Shown here in pieces: positions 54,875-63,771 of a DNA stretch of 64,000 nt. The notes below the pieces were generated by a model. The model saw nothing but the letters and a program-made list of their open reading frames with translations. It was not told the DNA's origin and did no database searches. Position numbers and translations under genes: made by a program. How positions within the stretch are numbered: position 1 is the stretch's first letter; each line of letters opens with the position of its first letter. The stretch comes from JACKHO01 sp041398745 (GTDB lineage Bacteria > Planctomycetota > Planctomycetia > Planctomycetales > Planctomycetaceae), in assembly GCA_041398745.1 (NCBI GenBank), contig JAWKUB010000012.1, forward strand, positions 124,001 through 188,000, in the 5' to 3' direction.

Positions 54875-56206
54875 ATGCTGAGTCGTCGTGCGTTCATGCG
54901 TCTGGCAGCCACTGGATTTGGAGTGGCTTCGCTTTCACAGTGGCTTCCCCTGTTGGCTGATACCGCGGCCGCCGATCCCAAACGGATTCGGTCCTGCATT
55001 CTGTTGTGGATGCCGGGCGGACCAAGTCAACTGGATACATTTGACCTCAAGCCCGACCACGAAAACGCCGGCGATTTCAAGCCGATTCAAACATCGGTGC
55101 CAGGGATTCAGATTAGCGAGCACTTACCGAAACTGGCTCAAGAAATGGAGTCGTGTGCGATTGTTCGTTCCATGCAGACAAAAGAAGGCGATCACGGTCG
55201 AGCCACCTACCATTTGAGGACCGGTTACCGCCCTCAGGGGCCAATTCAGTATCCCACGCTCGGGTCGTTGGTCAGCAAAGAGCGCGGAGCTGCCACGGAA
55301 CTGCCGAACTATGTGAGCATTCTTCCGAATTCGTTCCTTTCGCCCGCAGCGTTCAGTCCGGGATTCCTCGGTCCGCAACACGCCCCTCTCGTTGTGGGTG
55401 ATGGTCGTGGCGCCCCAGGGAACATGGACGACAACGAATATGGTCAACCACTCACTGTACAAAACATTCGACTGGCAAATGGCATCGATTTGACCCGGGC
55501 CAATGCGCGTCTAGATTTGTTGAAGTTTGTTGAAACAGGGTTTGCTTCAGACCGACCAGGTTTGCCAACAGAAAGCCATCAGGCTGCGTACGCACAGGCC
55601 GTAAGAATGATGCGGTCTTCCGCCATCCAGGCATTTGAACTCGACAGCGAGCCTGCAGAATTGCGCGAAGCATACGGCAAGAATCGCTTCGGGCAGGCAT
55701 GTTTGCTGGCACGGCGGCTGGTCGAACAAGGTGTGCCCTTTGTTGAAGTCGCCCTCGGTGGACCTGATGGCAACTCCGGCATTGGCTGGGATACGCATCA
55801 GAACAACTTTGAGGCGGTCAAAGGACTCTCAGAAACGCTCGATCCCGCGTGGGCAACTTTGATTTCTGACTTGCGAACGCGCGGCCTGCTCGATTCCACG
55901 CTCATTGTCTGGATGGGTGAGTTCGGCCGGACTCCTGTCATCAACGGAAACAGCGGACGCGATCACTTCCCCAACGCCTGGAGTACGGTGCTGTGCGGCG
56001 GCGGCATTAAGGGGGGACAGGTCTACGGGTCGACAAACGAGTCCGGCATGGAAGTCGCCGACTCACCAGTCGCAGTTGGTGGCTTGCTGGCAACGGTCGT
56101 GAAGGCATTGGGAATCGATCACACCAAACAAAACCTGTCGAGCATTGGTCGCCCCATTCCGATTACGGAATTGAACTCAGAGCCAATCGACGAATTACTG
56201 GCGTAG
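54875..56206 (+). CDS. DUF1501 Tat-exported protein (first copy)
   Basis: 443 residues from the ATG at 54875, with AGGGGA upstream. The Tat signal SRRAFMRLAATGFG begins at residue 3. DUF1501 features: ILLWMPGGPSQLDTFDLKPD, SMQTKEGDHGRATYHLRTGYRP, PFVEVALGG, GWDTHQNNFEAVKGL, IVWMGEFGRTPVINGNSGRDHFPNAWS and GGGIKGGQVYGST. The fold is related to alkaline-phosphatase/sulfatase enzymes. Members are abundant in planctomycetes and often paired with cytochrome-type DUF1553/DUF1549 genes, absent here. Its role is unproven. It is followed by a 68-bp hairpin repeat. Confidence 0.88.
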   Translation: MLSRRAFMRLAATGFGVASLSQWLPLLADTAAADPKRIRSCILLWMPGGPSQLDTFDLKPDHENAGDFKPIQTSVPGIQISEHLPKLAQEMESCAIVRSMQTKEGDHGRATYHLRTGYRPQGPIQYPTLGSLVSKERGAATELPNYVSILPNSFLSPAAFSPGFLGPQHAPLVVGDGRGAPGNMDDNEYGQPLTVQNIRLANGIDLTRANARLDLLKFVETGFASDRPGLPTESHQAAYAQAVRMMRSSAIQAFELDSEPAELREAYGKNRFGQACLLARRLVEQGVPFVEVALGGPDGNSGIGWDTHQNNFEAVKGLSETLDPAWATLISDLRTRGLLDSTLIVWMGEFGRTPVINGNSGRDHFPNAWSTVLCGGGIKGGQVYGSTNESGMEVADSPVAVGGLLATVVKALGIDHTKQNLSSIGRPIPITELNSEPIDELLA

Positions 56207-56231
56207 CGCATTATTCGATTCTGGATTCAGC

Positions 56232-56299
56232 TGTGAGCCGTGACGCTTAAGCGGTCGGGCCAACCGAATGGCCCGAGTCCTTACGGCCTTCGGCTCACA
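56232..56299. terminator. 68-bp hairpin repeat, copy B, between convergent genes
   Basis: TGTGAGCCG (56232-56240) and CGGCTCACA (56291-56299), the inverted counterpart of copy A at 38047-38114. It lies 26 bp after the DUF1501 stop and between two convergent genes. It is likely a shared terminator. Confidence 0.7.
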
Positions 56300-56357
56300 G
56301 AGTGACTGCGAACGTTTTCGAAAGTCGCTCCAGCCGCGGGTCAAGTCAGTTGATGCC

Positions 56358-57482
56358 CTATTTGGCGAGAAGCTGCCGCAAATCAAAGGCTGTGTAGGGA
56401 CGCTCTGCAGCTGGCGTCCCGTCCGATCCGGCGTTGGACACCCAGAACCGCGTTGAGGCTGGCTCGAACAGCACATTGTGAAGATTCGATTTCATGGCAA
56501 CCGGGCGGTCCATCAAATGGAGAGCGTCTTCTGCTGTGAACGTTCCGTGTCCGGCCTTAACACGCGTGACAAGTTCCTCATAGCGACTCCCTGCTGACAA
56601 CAATGCACAGTCCGTCACGGGAATGGGAAGTCGTTCGTGTTTCTCGCCGGTGTGGATGACATCCATGCGGTCCCAAGATGCTTCCATGCCGACGGCTCGA
56701 TTCGTGTTTCCATCGGCGACAACGTAGAAGTACTGGCAGGTGCGCGGCGTGCCGCGATACAAGTCGAGAACCTCATCCAGTGTACTGCACGTCTGCAGGG
56801 CTTCTCGCATAAGCACAGCCATGGGCATGCCATGCCAGTGCCCGAGTCCGGCTCCACCCATTTCACCAATCGAAATGTGATTCGCGTTCATTCCGGTAAC
56901 GCAGCCAATGAATCCTGCGTAGGAAACATTGACGAATGGAATTTCTCCATCGGGCTCGGACACAATGACCACGGCGTGATCCTGCAATCCCCAGTCAATG
57001 GCGTAATCGAGCACACGCCCGTGATACAGCGTGCCATCTTTCGTCGCCGAATTCATAATGGCGAACCCGCTGCAATGAAACAGTTCGGGAATGAAGTTCG
57101 CGACCTGAACATCCTTCTCCGGGAGTTCTGCGCCGTCGGCCAATCCACGCAGCTCTTCGAAATACCACTCGGGAACGAAGTCACGTTGAATGGTGACAAT
57201 GAGTTCGATGGCGGCACGTGGCTTGAGTTTTAGCGGTCCTACGTCCACAAGCGTGGTGTCCCCTTTGACATTCACCAGATGATTCAGGTTTTGCTGCACG
57301 TGGTCGCGCAACAGTTCACCGTGCTGCCGCCCCATTTCATAGTGCGACCCTTTCAGGTGCAGCACCAGCTGCCCGTGCTGTTCCTCAAGCCACCCCTTTC
57401 CTGACCGGGCAATAACCTCTCCTTGCGTCGAGGAGGCGAACAACACGGACACGCAAAACAGAATGGCATACTGCAAACGCAT
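56358..57482 (-). CDS. C45-type Ntn hydrolase (acyl-coenzyme A:6-APA acyltransferase-like), exported
   Basis: 374 residues with a signal peptide ending near STQG/EVIA. The presumed N-terminal nucleophile Cys, exposed by autoproteolysis, lies in ELFHCSGFAI near residue 136. Other family segments: GSHYEMGRQHGELLRDHV at the head, LYHGRVLDYAIDWGLQ, and GFIGCVTGMNANHISIGEMGG. Peptidase family C45 hydrolyses or transfers amide bonds; exported bacterial members have few known substrates. It is convergent with the DUF1501 gene at 54875. No partner is indicated. Confidence 0.8.
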   Translation of the reverse strand: MRLQYAILFCVSVLFASSTQGEVIARSGKGWLEEQHGQLVLHLKGSHYEMGRQHGELLRDHVQQNLNHLVNVKGDTTLVDVGPLKLKPRAAIELIVTIQRDFVPEWYFEELRGLADGAELPEKDVQVANFIPELFHCSGFAIMNSATKDGTLYHGRVLDYAIDWGLQDHAVVIVSEPDGEIPFVNVSYAGFIGCVTGMNANHISIGEMGGAGLGHWHGMPMAVLMREALQTCSTLDEVLDLYRGTPRTCQYFYVVADGNTNRAVGMEASWDRMDVIHTGEKHERLPIPVTDCALLSAGSRYEELVTRVKAGHGTFTAEDALHLMDRPVAMKSNLHNVLFEPASTRFWVSNAGSDGTPAAERPYTAFDLRQLLAK

Positions 57483-57657
57483 TTCAACACCTGAGCTTGT
57501 AGAATTAAATTTTCAATGGAGATACATCATCGACGAGTCGTTCGTTGGGAGCAAGGGAATTTGGCATTTGGGCAACAGGATGGTGAAACCAATTCTAGCG
57601 CCGTGCAGTTAAGACCGTGTCTGTGATGCCACTCCACTTGCCAACGTCAGGCTGTGG

Positions 57658-57831
57658 TTACTTCGAGCCAGTTTTGAAAATCAGGAGAAAAGTTACGGCC
57701 CCCAGTACCATTGACACTCCCAACGCCACAACTCCCGGCACTTCCATTCCCACTTGGAAATACATCTTGGACTGGTCCGCAATGAGAAGGGCAGCAATTC
57801 CGCACAGTACAATTGCCATCCAACGAAGCAT
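57658..57831 (-). CDS. Small two-helix membrane protein, 57 aa
   Basis: The ATG at 57831-57829 gives 57 residues with two hydrophobic helices: WMAIVLCGIAALLIADQ and VVALGVSMVLGAVTFLLIF. A short polar loop lies between them and a TGSK tail ends it. It lies 29 bp downstream of the DUF1501 gene on the same strand and may be co-transcribed. The ribosome binding site is weak (GGAATT). Function unknown. Confidence 0.55.
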   Translation of the reverse strand: MLRWMAIVLCGIAALLIADQSKMYFQVGMEVPGVVALGVSMVLGAVTFLLIFKTGSK

Positions 57832-57860
57832 TTGTGGAATTCCGTCTGTTCGGTTCTTCG

Positions 57861-59324
57861 CTAACTCAGGATTTCCTGCACCACGCGCCGTGGCTCTACA
57901 CCCGTGAGGCGGAAGTCGAGACCCTGGCGACGAATGGAGAGGCGTTCGTGATTGAGGCCGAGAGTGTGCAGAATTGTGGCCTGCAAATCCTGAACGTGGA
58001 CGTCATTCTCCGTGGGATGGAAGCCGAAGTCGTCATTGCGACCGTAAGTCATGCCCGGCTTAATTCCGCCGCCGGCCATCCACATCGAAAAGCTCTGGGG
58101 ATGATGGTCTCTTCCCATGCTGCGTCCCAGCGCAGCGTTGGACTCCACCATGGGCGTGCGACCAAACTCGCCGCCCCAAATGACCAGGGTCTCATCGAGC
58201 AGACCACGGCGTTTGAGGTCGAGAACCAAGGCCGCGCTCGCCTGATCGGTCGTCTTGCAGTTGTTGCGGACGTTCCCTTCAACGTTTGAGTGCGCATCCC
58301 ACCCGGCGTGATACAGGTTGATGAACCTGACGCCGCGCTCCACCATCCGACGCGCCAACAGACAGGCACGAGCGAACGTGGGCTTTTCCGGGTCGCACCC
58401 GTACAAATCAAGCGTTTCTTGAGTTTCATCGCTGAAATCCATCAACTCCGGAGCGGAAACCTGTAGCCGCGCGGCCATTTCGAAGGCGGCCATGCGCGTC
58501 GCGATTTCGGGATCGCCCACGACATCGAGTCGCTTCTGGTTCAGCTTCGCCAGCAAATCATAGGTGTCGGCCTGCAACTCATTATCAATTCCCGCAGGAT
58601 TGTTGACATTGAGAATGGGATCGCCCTGACTGCGAAACTGCACGCCTGTGAATTGCGTCGGCAGCATGCCGCTCGACCAGAGTGTCGCCCCACCGCTCAA
58701 ACCTGCCCCAGTACTCATGACGACAAACGCGGGGAGATTGTCTGTCTCGGCACCAAGCCCATATGTTACCCAAGATCCCATGCTGGGGCGTCCTGGCTGA
58801 GAGAATCCTGTGTTGAAAAGGATTTGAGCCGGTGCGTGATTGAACTGATCGGTATGCACGGCCTTCAGGATGCAAATTTCATCAGCAATGCGTCCGAGGT
58901 TAGGAAGCATTTCCGAGAGTTCCGCCCCCGACTGGCCATGTTTTGCGAATTTGAAACGTCCACCCAGCACGGCCGCATCGGGCCTGATGAAAGCGTACCT
59001 TTGATCACCAATAATCGAGGGCGGTAGCGGCTGCCCTTCCAGCTCTTTCAGCAGCGGCTTGTTTTCGAAGAGCTCAAACTGACTCGGTGCCCCGGCCATG
59101 AACAAATGAATGACAGCTTTCGCCTTGCCGGAATAATGACTGGGACGAACGGTATTCGGTTCTGCAATTGCTTCCGCAGCGTGAGTCCTTCCGACGCCGC
59201 TTCCCGCTGCGCCCAGCAATGTGGCGAGCGCGACGCGTCCCAGACCAATTCCCGTCTGCTGCAGAAAACTGCGGCGGGCGTGCATTGTGGACCAACGTGA
59301 AAGCTCTTCCGGCGAAATACTCAT
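57861..59324 (-). CDS. DUF1501 Tat-exported protein (second copy)
   Basis: 487 residues from the ATG at 59324; a longer start at 59363 is less likely. The signal has HARRSFLQQTGIGLGRVALATLLG, a Tat-type twin Arg. DUF1501 signature in order: HLFMAGAPSQFELFENKPLLKE, GDQRYAFIRPDA, LKAVHTDQFNHAPAQILFNTGF, MGSWVTYGLGAETDNLP, LLARRMVERGVRFINLYHAGWDAHS, VIWGGEFGRTPMVE and RDHHPQSFSMWMAGGGIKPGMTYG. It is longer than the first copy and quite different in sequence. Such genes normally follow a DUF1553 gene; none is seen here. Confidence 0.9.
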   Translation of the reverse strand: MSISPEELSRWSTMHARRSFLQQTGIGLGRVALATLLGAAGSGVGRTHAAEAIAEPNTVRPSHYSGKAKAVIHLFMAGAPSQFELFENKPLLKELEGQPLPPSIIGDQRYAFIRPDAAVLGGRFKFAKHGQSGAELSEMLPNLGRIADEICILKAVHTDQFNHAPAQILFNTGFSQPGRPSMGSWVTYGLGAETDNLPAFVVMSTGAGLSGGATLWSSGMLPTQFTGVQFRSQGDPILNVNNPAGIDNELQADTYDLLAKLNQKRLDVVGDPEIATRMAAFEMAARLQVSAPELMDFSDETQETLDLYGCDPEKPTFARACLLARRMVERGVRFINLYHAGWDAHSNVEGNVRNNCKTTDQASAALVLDLKRRGLLDETLVIWGGEFGRTPMVESNAALGRSMGRDHHPQSFSMWMAGGGIKPGMTYGRNDDFGFHPTENDVHVQDLQATILHTLGLNHERLSIRRQGLDFRLTGVEPRRVVQEILS

Positions 59325-59501
59325 GGCAACCTCAAAACTCTTGCTTGCTACGGTAAGTTTCATCAGTTACAGCAAATTCGTCCAGTCTGGCCCGTTTTCC
59401 GAAATCACGAGATACAGGTCGCTTGATTGGCCCACCGTATTCCACGGTCTATGATTCGGCCACAACCTCGTCTGTGAAACTCAATTTGGAAAGACCGTTT
59501 C

Positions 59502-60536
59502 GTGTCCGACACCTACGACGCCATTCTGTTTCTCTCTTTCGGTGGCCCGGAAGGTCCCGATGATGTCATACCGTTTCTGGAGAACGTGCTCAGAGGCCGA
59601 AATGTTCCCCGCGAGCGCATGCTGGAGGTGGCGGAGCACTACAACCACTTCGGCGGAGTGAGTCCTATTAATCAGCAGGTGCGGGACTTGATTCAGGCCG
59701 TTGAGCCAGAGCTGCGAGAACACGGCATTGATTTGCCGATTTACTGGGGCAACCGCAACTGGCATCCTCTGCTGCCTGACACCATGCAGAAAATGAAGGA
59801 AGACGGTATCAAGCGGGCAATTGCCTTCTTCACGTCGGGATACAGTTCCTACTCGGGATGCCGCCAATACCGGGAAAACGTGCTCGCTGCCCAGGAACAG
59901 GTGGGAGAAGGGGCTCCGCAAATCGACAAAGTGCGGATGTTCTACAATCACCCCGATTTCATTGCGGCGAATGTCGAGTTGATCCAGAAGTCTTTGGCGG
60001 AATTCGATGAAGAACAACGCGGGCAGGCGCACATTGCGTTCACCGCCCACAGCATCCCCAACTCCATGTCCGATGGTTGTGACTACGTCAAACAACTGAC
60101 GGAAACGTGTCGACTCATCGCAGAGGCACTTGGAATTCCGGAATCGAGGTACAAGTTGGTTTACCAGAGCCGCAGCGGTCGTCCGGAAGATCCCTGGCTG
60201 GAGCCGGATATTCTCGATCATCTCCGACAACTCAAGTCCGATGGCGTAGAGAGCGTGGTCATCAGCCCGATTGGCTTTCTCTCCGATCACATGGAAGTTC
60301 TGTTCGATTTGGACGAAGAGGCCGCACTCGTCAGCAAGGAAATTGGCCTGACAATGCAACGTGCCGGGACGGTGGGGGTGAATCCAAAGTTCGTGCAAAT
60401 GATTCGGAAACTCATCCAGGAACGACTCGATCCAAGTTGTGAAAAGGAAGCCGTTGGAGCATTCGGTCCGAACTGGGACGTCTGTCCACTCGATTGCTGC
60501 CCCGCACCGAGAAGGCGTCCCCAGCCTGCCAGTTAG
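59502..60536 (+). CDS. hemH: Ferrochelatase (protoporphyrin or coproporphyrin type)
   Basis: 344 residues from a GTG at 59502. Core: LFLSFGGPEGPDDVIPFLENV and HYNHFGGVSPINQQVRDL at the start, GNRNWHPLLPDTM, then FTAHSIPNSM with the catalytic His near 188, and VSPIGFLSDHMEVLFDLDEEA with a conserved Glu. The enzyme inserts Fe2+ into porphyrin to make haem, which matches the cytochrome maturation gene elsewhere in the window. Odd: the C-terminus ends CPLDCCPAPRRRP, a Cys-rich tail that could be an iron-sulfur ligand set, as in some bacterial ferrochelatases, but with too few cysteines for certainty. Confidence 0.9.
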   Translation: MSDTYDAILFLSFGGPEGPDDVIPFLENVLRGRNVPRERMLEVAEHYNHFGGVSPINQQVRDLIQAVEPELREHGIDLPIYWGNRNWHPLLPDTMQKMKEDGIKRAIAFFTSGYSSYSGCRQYRENVLAAQEQVGEGAPQIDKVRMFYNHPDFIAANVELIQKSLAEFDEEQRGQAHIAFTAHSIPNSMSDGCDYVKQLTETCRLIAEALGIPESRYKLVYQSRSGRPEDPWLEPDILDHLRQLKSDGVESVVISPIGFLSDHMEVLFDLDEEAALVSKEIGLTMQRAGTVGVNPKFVQMIRKLIQERLDPSCEKEAVGAFGPNWDVCPLDCCPAPRRRPQPAS

Positions 60537-60560
60537 CAGTTTGACGATCAAAACCTGTCA

Positions 60561-60590
60561 GGTGGCACAGACATTCCCGTCTGTGTTTGC
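60561..60590 (+). repeat. Dispersed hairpin repeat, copy 3
   Basis: Core at 60564-60583 with C for T in the loop-side base (ATTCCCGTCTG). The downstream part GTTTGCC is shared with copy 1. It is 28 bp after the ferrochelatase stop. Confidence 0.88.
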
Positions 60591-60594
60591 CCAG

Positions 60595-60621
60595 AACACC
60601 CATCCTAGACAGGTGGGTGTT
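60595..60621. terminator. Hairpin between hemH and the histidine kinase gene
   Basis: AACACCCA (60595-60602) pairs with TGGGTGTT (60614-60621) with an 11-nt loop. It sits right after repeat copy 3, between convergent genes. It probably assists termination. Confidence 0.5.
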
Positions 60622-60662
60622 GAAGCAATCCCCAGCAGGTCGGGATGTTTTGACTTCCCACA

Positions 60663-61946
60663 TTAAGCTGGTCGAGCAGTCGCCGTCGCGTTGAGGGGCA
60701 GTGTCACGCAGAACACCGTTCCGGCGCGTGTCGAATCGACCAGCTCGATACGTCCGCCGGAGTTCTGCAGAATTTTGTGACAGACAAACAGACCGAGTCC
60801 GGTACCCGTTGATTTGGTGGTCACGTAGGGCTGGAACAGGCGGTCGCGTGCTTCTTCGTCAATTCCGTGTCCGTTGTCCTGCACAATGACCCGCACTGAA
60901 TGGTCGACCGCCTCTGTAGTGATGTCGATTCGGCCCCCCTCTTCGGTGGCATCGAGCGAGTTCAGGATCAAATTCAGGAACACTTGGGTGAGTGCATCAC
61001 GCGCGAATTGAATGTTGGGCAAATCGGGGGCGAAGTGGGTCTCGATGTACTTCCCCTTCTTCCGCTTGTAATACTTGGCGATTTCAAGGGCCGTCTCGAT
61101 GATTTGATGCACCGAGCAGGAAACCACTTCATTGACCGCCGGACGGGAAAACTGGATGAGTTCCTGCAAGGTACGGTGAATGCGACGCAACTGGCCATCG
61201 ATGAGTGCCAGCTTCTCGTGCATTTCATCTTCCATTGGCTTGCGGTTCATTACCTGCACGAGTGAACTGATGGCCGCGAGGGGATTGCCGACTTCGTGTG
61301 CAATCCCAGCCGCCAGCAAACCGAACGCAGCCAGCTTTTCCTGTTGCACAACCAGCGCCTGCGATTCCTGCAACTCTTGAGTTCGACGCTTAATCCGACC
61401 TTCCAGTTCCGCATTCAGCAGTGAGAGCTCATCTCCGGTCATCCTCAGCAGTGCCGCCAGAGCGGTGCTGGCCCAGGTGGTCCAGCCGAGAAACACGAGC
61501 AACAGCAGCAAGGCTACGGAACTCTCATAGGAAGCCCCTTCGACGACGGCCAGGCAGGCGAGGCTCAAGCAGTGAATGGCCAGCGACGAGTACGTCACTT
61601 TCGGTGAGTACCGCATGGCACACACCACCAGTGACAGAAAGTAGTAGAACCGAAACGGACTGTTCTGAAAGCCATAGTCGAAGTGACACAGCAGTCCAAT
61701 GAACACCGCCTCCATGAGTGAGATAAACAGAGGATAGCGGGCCAGAAAAACATCACCACGTCGGTGCCAGACGACATCGAGAATGGCGTACACCGTTCCG
61801 AGGGCCAGAATGCCGTTTAGAAACAGGCGGTTCTCCGGCGGTGCCCATGTGTTGGCCAATGTGAATCCGACGACCAGGCCGAACCAGCGGATTTGCAGCG
61901 TAATCAGTTCCGCTGACAACTCCCAGCTTTTGGCAGAATTGGGCAT
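60663..61946 (-). CDS. Membrane sensor histidine kinase
   Basis: 427 residues. Five to six transmembrane helices form the N-terminal sensor (about 10-175), with almost no extracellular loop. A short coiled linker (GRIKRRTQELQESQALVVQQEKLAAFG) leads to the HisKA dimer domain, with phospho-acceptor His in GIAHEVGNPLAAISSL near residue 214. Then the ATPase domain: NLILNSLDAT (N box), DNGHGIDEEARDRLF (G1/F boxes), GTGLGLFVC (G2 box). It resembles NtrB/HydH-like orphan kinases. No response-regulator gene is adjacent, so the partner is elsewhere. It is divergent from trpS. Confidence 0.88.
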   Translation of the reverse strand: MPNSAKSWELSAELITLQIRWFGLVVGFTLANTWAPPENRLFLNGILALGTVYAILDVVWHRRGDVFLARYPLFISLMEAVFIGLLCHFDYGFQNSPFRFYYFLSLVVCAMRYSPKVTYSSLAIHCLSLACLAVVEGASYESSVALLLLLVFLGWTTWASTALAALLRMTGDELSLLNAELEGRIKRRTQELQESQALVVQQEKLAAFGLLAAGIAHEVGNPLAAISSLVQVMNRKPMEDEMHEKLALIDGQLRRIHRTLQELIQFSRPAVNEVVSCSVHQIIETALEIAKYYKRKKGKYIETHFAPDLPNIQFARDALTQVFLNLILNSLDATEEGGRIDITTEAVDHSVRVIVQDNGHGIDEEARDRLFQPYVTTKSTGTGLGLFVCHKILQNSGGRIELVDSTRAGTVFCVTLPLNATATARPA

Positions 61947-62069
61947 AAACGACGAACCTCTATCTCAATCGCAGACTCTGAATTGCGAGGCCCGGTTAGA
62001 CTTCTTCTGCGTAGGAAAGTACCCTGCCGACTTTCCCCCACCAACCGGTTTTGACCGACAATTCACATC

Positions 62070-63041
62070 ATGCGTGTTCTTTCTGGAATTCAGCCAACGG
62101 GACGTTTTCACTGGGGCAACTACTTTGGTGCCATCCGCCAATATATCGAACTCCAGGAAAACGAGCAGGCATTCTACTTCATTGCCGATTTGCATGCGCT
62201 GACCACCGTTCACAATAAGGTCGATTTGCAGCAGTACACGCTCGACGCCGCTCTCGACCTGCTGGCACTCGGACTCAAACCCGAACAGGCCACGCTTTTC
62301 CGCCAGTCCGATGTTCCCGAGGTCACCGAACTGACCTGGTTGCTGATGACCGTCACGCAAATGAGTCTGCTGGAGAAGTGCCACGCCTACAAAGACAAAA
62401 TCGCCCGGGGACTCCCCGCCGATGCTGGGCTCTTCACCTACCCGGTCCTCATGGCCGCCGACATTCTGGCTTACGACAGCGACCTCGTCCCCGTCGGGCA
62501 GGATCAAATTCAGCACATTGAAGTCACACGCGATTTGGCTCAGCGGTTTAATCATCGCTTCGAGTCCGAAGTCTTCGTGTTGCCTCAGGGAAAGGTCCTG
62601 GACTCCACCGCCAAGGTTCCCGGGACAGATGGCGAAAAAATGTCGAAGAGCTACGGCAACACCATCGAGATTTTCCAGACGCCCAAAAAGCTCCGCAAGA
62701 AAATTATGTCGATCAAAACCGATTCCACCCCAGTCGAAGATCCCAAAGACCCCGAAGCCTGCGCCGTCTTCACGCTCTTCAGGTTGTTCGGTGATGAAAG
62801 CGAACAAGCCGAACTCGCCAACCGCTACCGCGCCGGCGGGATGGGATACGGCGAAGCCAAACAAGCCGTCTTCGACAAAGCCAGCGAACACTTCGCCGAA
62901 GCCTTCGCCCGCCGCGCGGAACTGGAAGCTAATCCCAGTGACGTGGAAGACATCCTGCAAACCGGCGCCGCAGCGGCCCGCAAGAAGGCGCGAGAGGTTT
63001 TGAATCGGGCTAAAGAGGCATGTGGGCTGTCGATGAGGTAG
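62070..63041 (+). CDS. trpS: Tryptophanyl-tRNA synthetase
   Basis: 323 residues, the normal length for bacterial TrpRS. Class I motifs: PTGRFHWGNYFGAIRQ (HIGH equivalent HWGN) and EKMSKSYGN (KMSKS, about residue 189). The tryptophan-pocket region includes YPVLMAADILAYDSDLVPVGQDQIQH near 130-150. ATG at 62070. It charges tRNA-Trp with tryptophan. There is no unusual insertion. A MITE-like element with repeat copy 4 lies 30 bp downstream. Confidence 0.96.
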   Translation: MRVLSGIQPTGRFHWGNYFGAIRQYIELQENEQAFYFIADLHALTTVHNKVDLQQYTLDAALDLLALGLKPEQATLFRQSDVPEVTELTWLLMTVTQMSLLEKCHAYKDKIARGLPADAGLFTYPVLMAADILAYDSDLVPVGQDQIQHIEVTRDLAQRFNHRFESEVFVLPQGKVLDSTAKVPGTDGEKMSKSYGNTIEIFQTPKKLRKKIMSIKTDSTPVEDPKDPEACAVFTLFRLFGDESEQAELANRYRAGGMGYGEAKQAVFDKASEHFAEAFARRAELEANPSDVEDILQTGAAAARKKAREVLNRAKEACGLSMR

Positions 63042-63070
63042 AATTCATGGGCGGCTGGTACCGGCCCTAC

Positions 63071-63172
63071 TAGTCTGTCTATTGATAAATGTCAGGTGGC
63101 ACAGACATTCCTGTCTGTGAATTCCCATCACGTCGGAAGTGAATTGCCGGACAATTAGCGATAGACAGACTA
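63071..63172. mobile_element. MITE-like element, 102 bp
   Basis: Perfect 12-bp inverted ends TAGTCTGTCTAT (63071-63082) and ATAGACAGACTA (63161-63172), extending imperfectly to about 26 bp (22 of 26). The inside contains repeat copy 4. No coding capacity. It may be a non-autonomous element mobilised by an unseen transposase. Confidence 0.75.
63093..63119 (+). repeat. Dispersed hairpin repeat, copy 4
   Basis: Core GGCACAGACATTCCTGTCTG at 63098-63117 with a perfect 8-bp stem (CACAGACA/TGTCTGTG). It is 57 bp after the trpS stop, within the MITE-like element. Confidence 0.9.
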
Positions 63173-63414
63173 CTACTGCGGTGTGGACGTGTTTTGGGAG
63201 TTGCGAACGCACATTCATGCTCCCCCTGCTTCGCGATGGGAGCATGGCACCCAAAATTGTTTCCCCTCAACCATGCCACCCGCCATCCGCACTCACTCCG
63301 CTCAGTACATCAGCCGAATCGCTCCTTCTCACTTGACGCTGCCGATCCATCAGTCAACAATGATGCGAGGTCTGAAACTAAATGTCAAACCCTGATAGAC
63401 GGAAGATTCCCCTG

Positions 63415-63444
63415 TGATAGGTGGAATGACCTTTCCACCTATCA
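63415..63444. promoter_or_regulatory. Perfect 12-bp-stem palindrome upstream of the zinc-ribbon gene
   Basis: TGATAGGTGGAA (63415-63426) and TTCCACCTATCA (63433-63444) with a 6-nt gap, only 18 bp before the ATG at 63463. It could be an operator or an RNA hairpin near the ribosome binding site. Confidence 0.6.
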
Positions 63445-63462
63445 TTTAGTTCGCAGGTAACG

Positions 63463-63771
63463 ATGAAGGTTCAATGTCCATGCGGAGAGTTGCTGAAGCA
63501 TCTCGGTGACCCGTCATCGAGATTTGCCGACTATTTACCTTCGCAATTGACTGACGCTTACTGCGAACTCACCGCAAAGGCGGTGAAAGCTCACGTTGGT
63601 GATGCGGATGTGGCAACGCAATATGCGATCGACGCAACAACCGGACTGTTTCGTCGCATGTGTCAATGTCCAAAATGCGGCCGGCTCTTTGTTGAAGATT
63701 CCGAATACCGGGTGTTTGAATTCCTGCCTGCGAACACCGATAACCCGAATAACCTATTCGAGCGTGGATAG
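63463..63771 (+). CDS. Zinc-ribbon-type small protein, 102 aa
   Basis: 102 residues from the ATG at 63463. Cysteine pairs at the start (CPCG) and at about residue 66 (CQCPKCGRLF) suggest a zinc ribbon that closes a helical middle (YCELTAKAVKAHVGDADVATQYAID). The C-terminus is polar (FEFLPANTDNPNN). The family is not recognised. It may be a structural or nucleic-acid-binding protein. A perfect palindrome lies just upstream, pointing to regulation. Confidence 0.6.
   Translation: MKVQCPCGELLKHLGDPSSRFADYLPSQLTDAYCELTAKAVKAHVGDADVATQYAIDATTGLFRRMCQCPKCGRLFVEDSEYRVFEFLPANTDNPNNLFERG

Noticed and set aside
59481..60551. Minus-strand open frame antisense to ferrochelatase
   Set aside because: The plus-strand product has all ferrochelatase motifs; the antisense frame has none.
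61965..62960. Minus-strand open frame antisense to trpS
   Set aside because: It is a shadow; TrpS motifs on the plus strand are complete.
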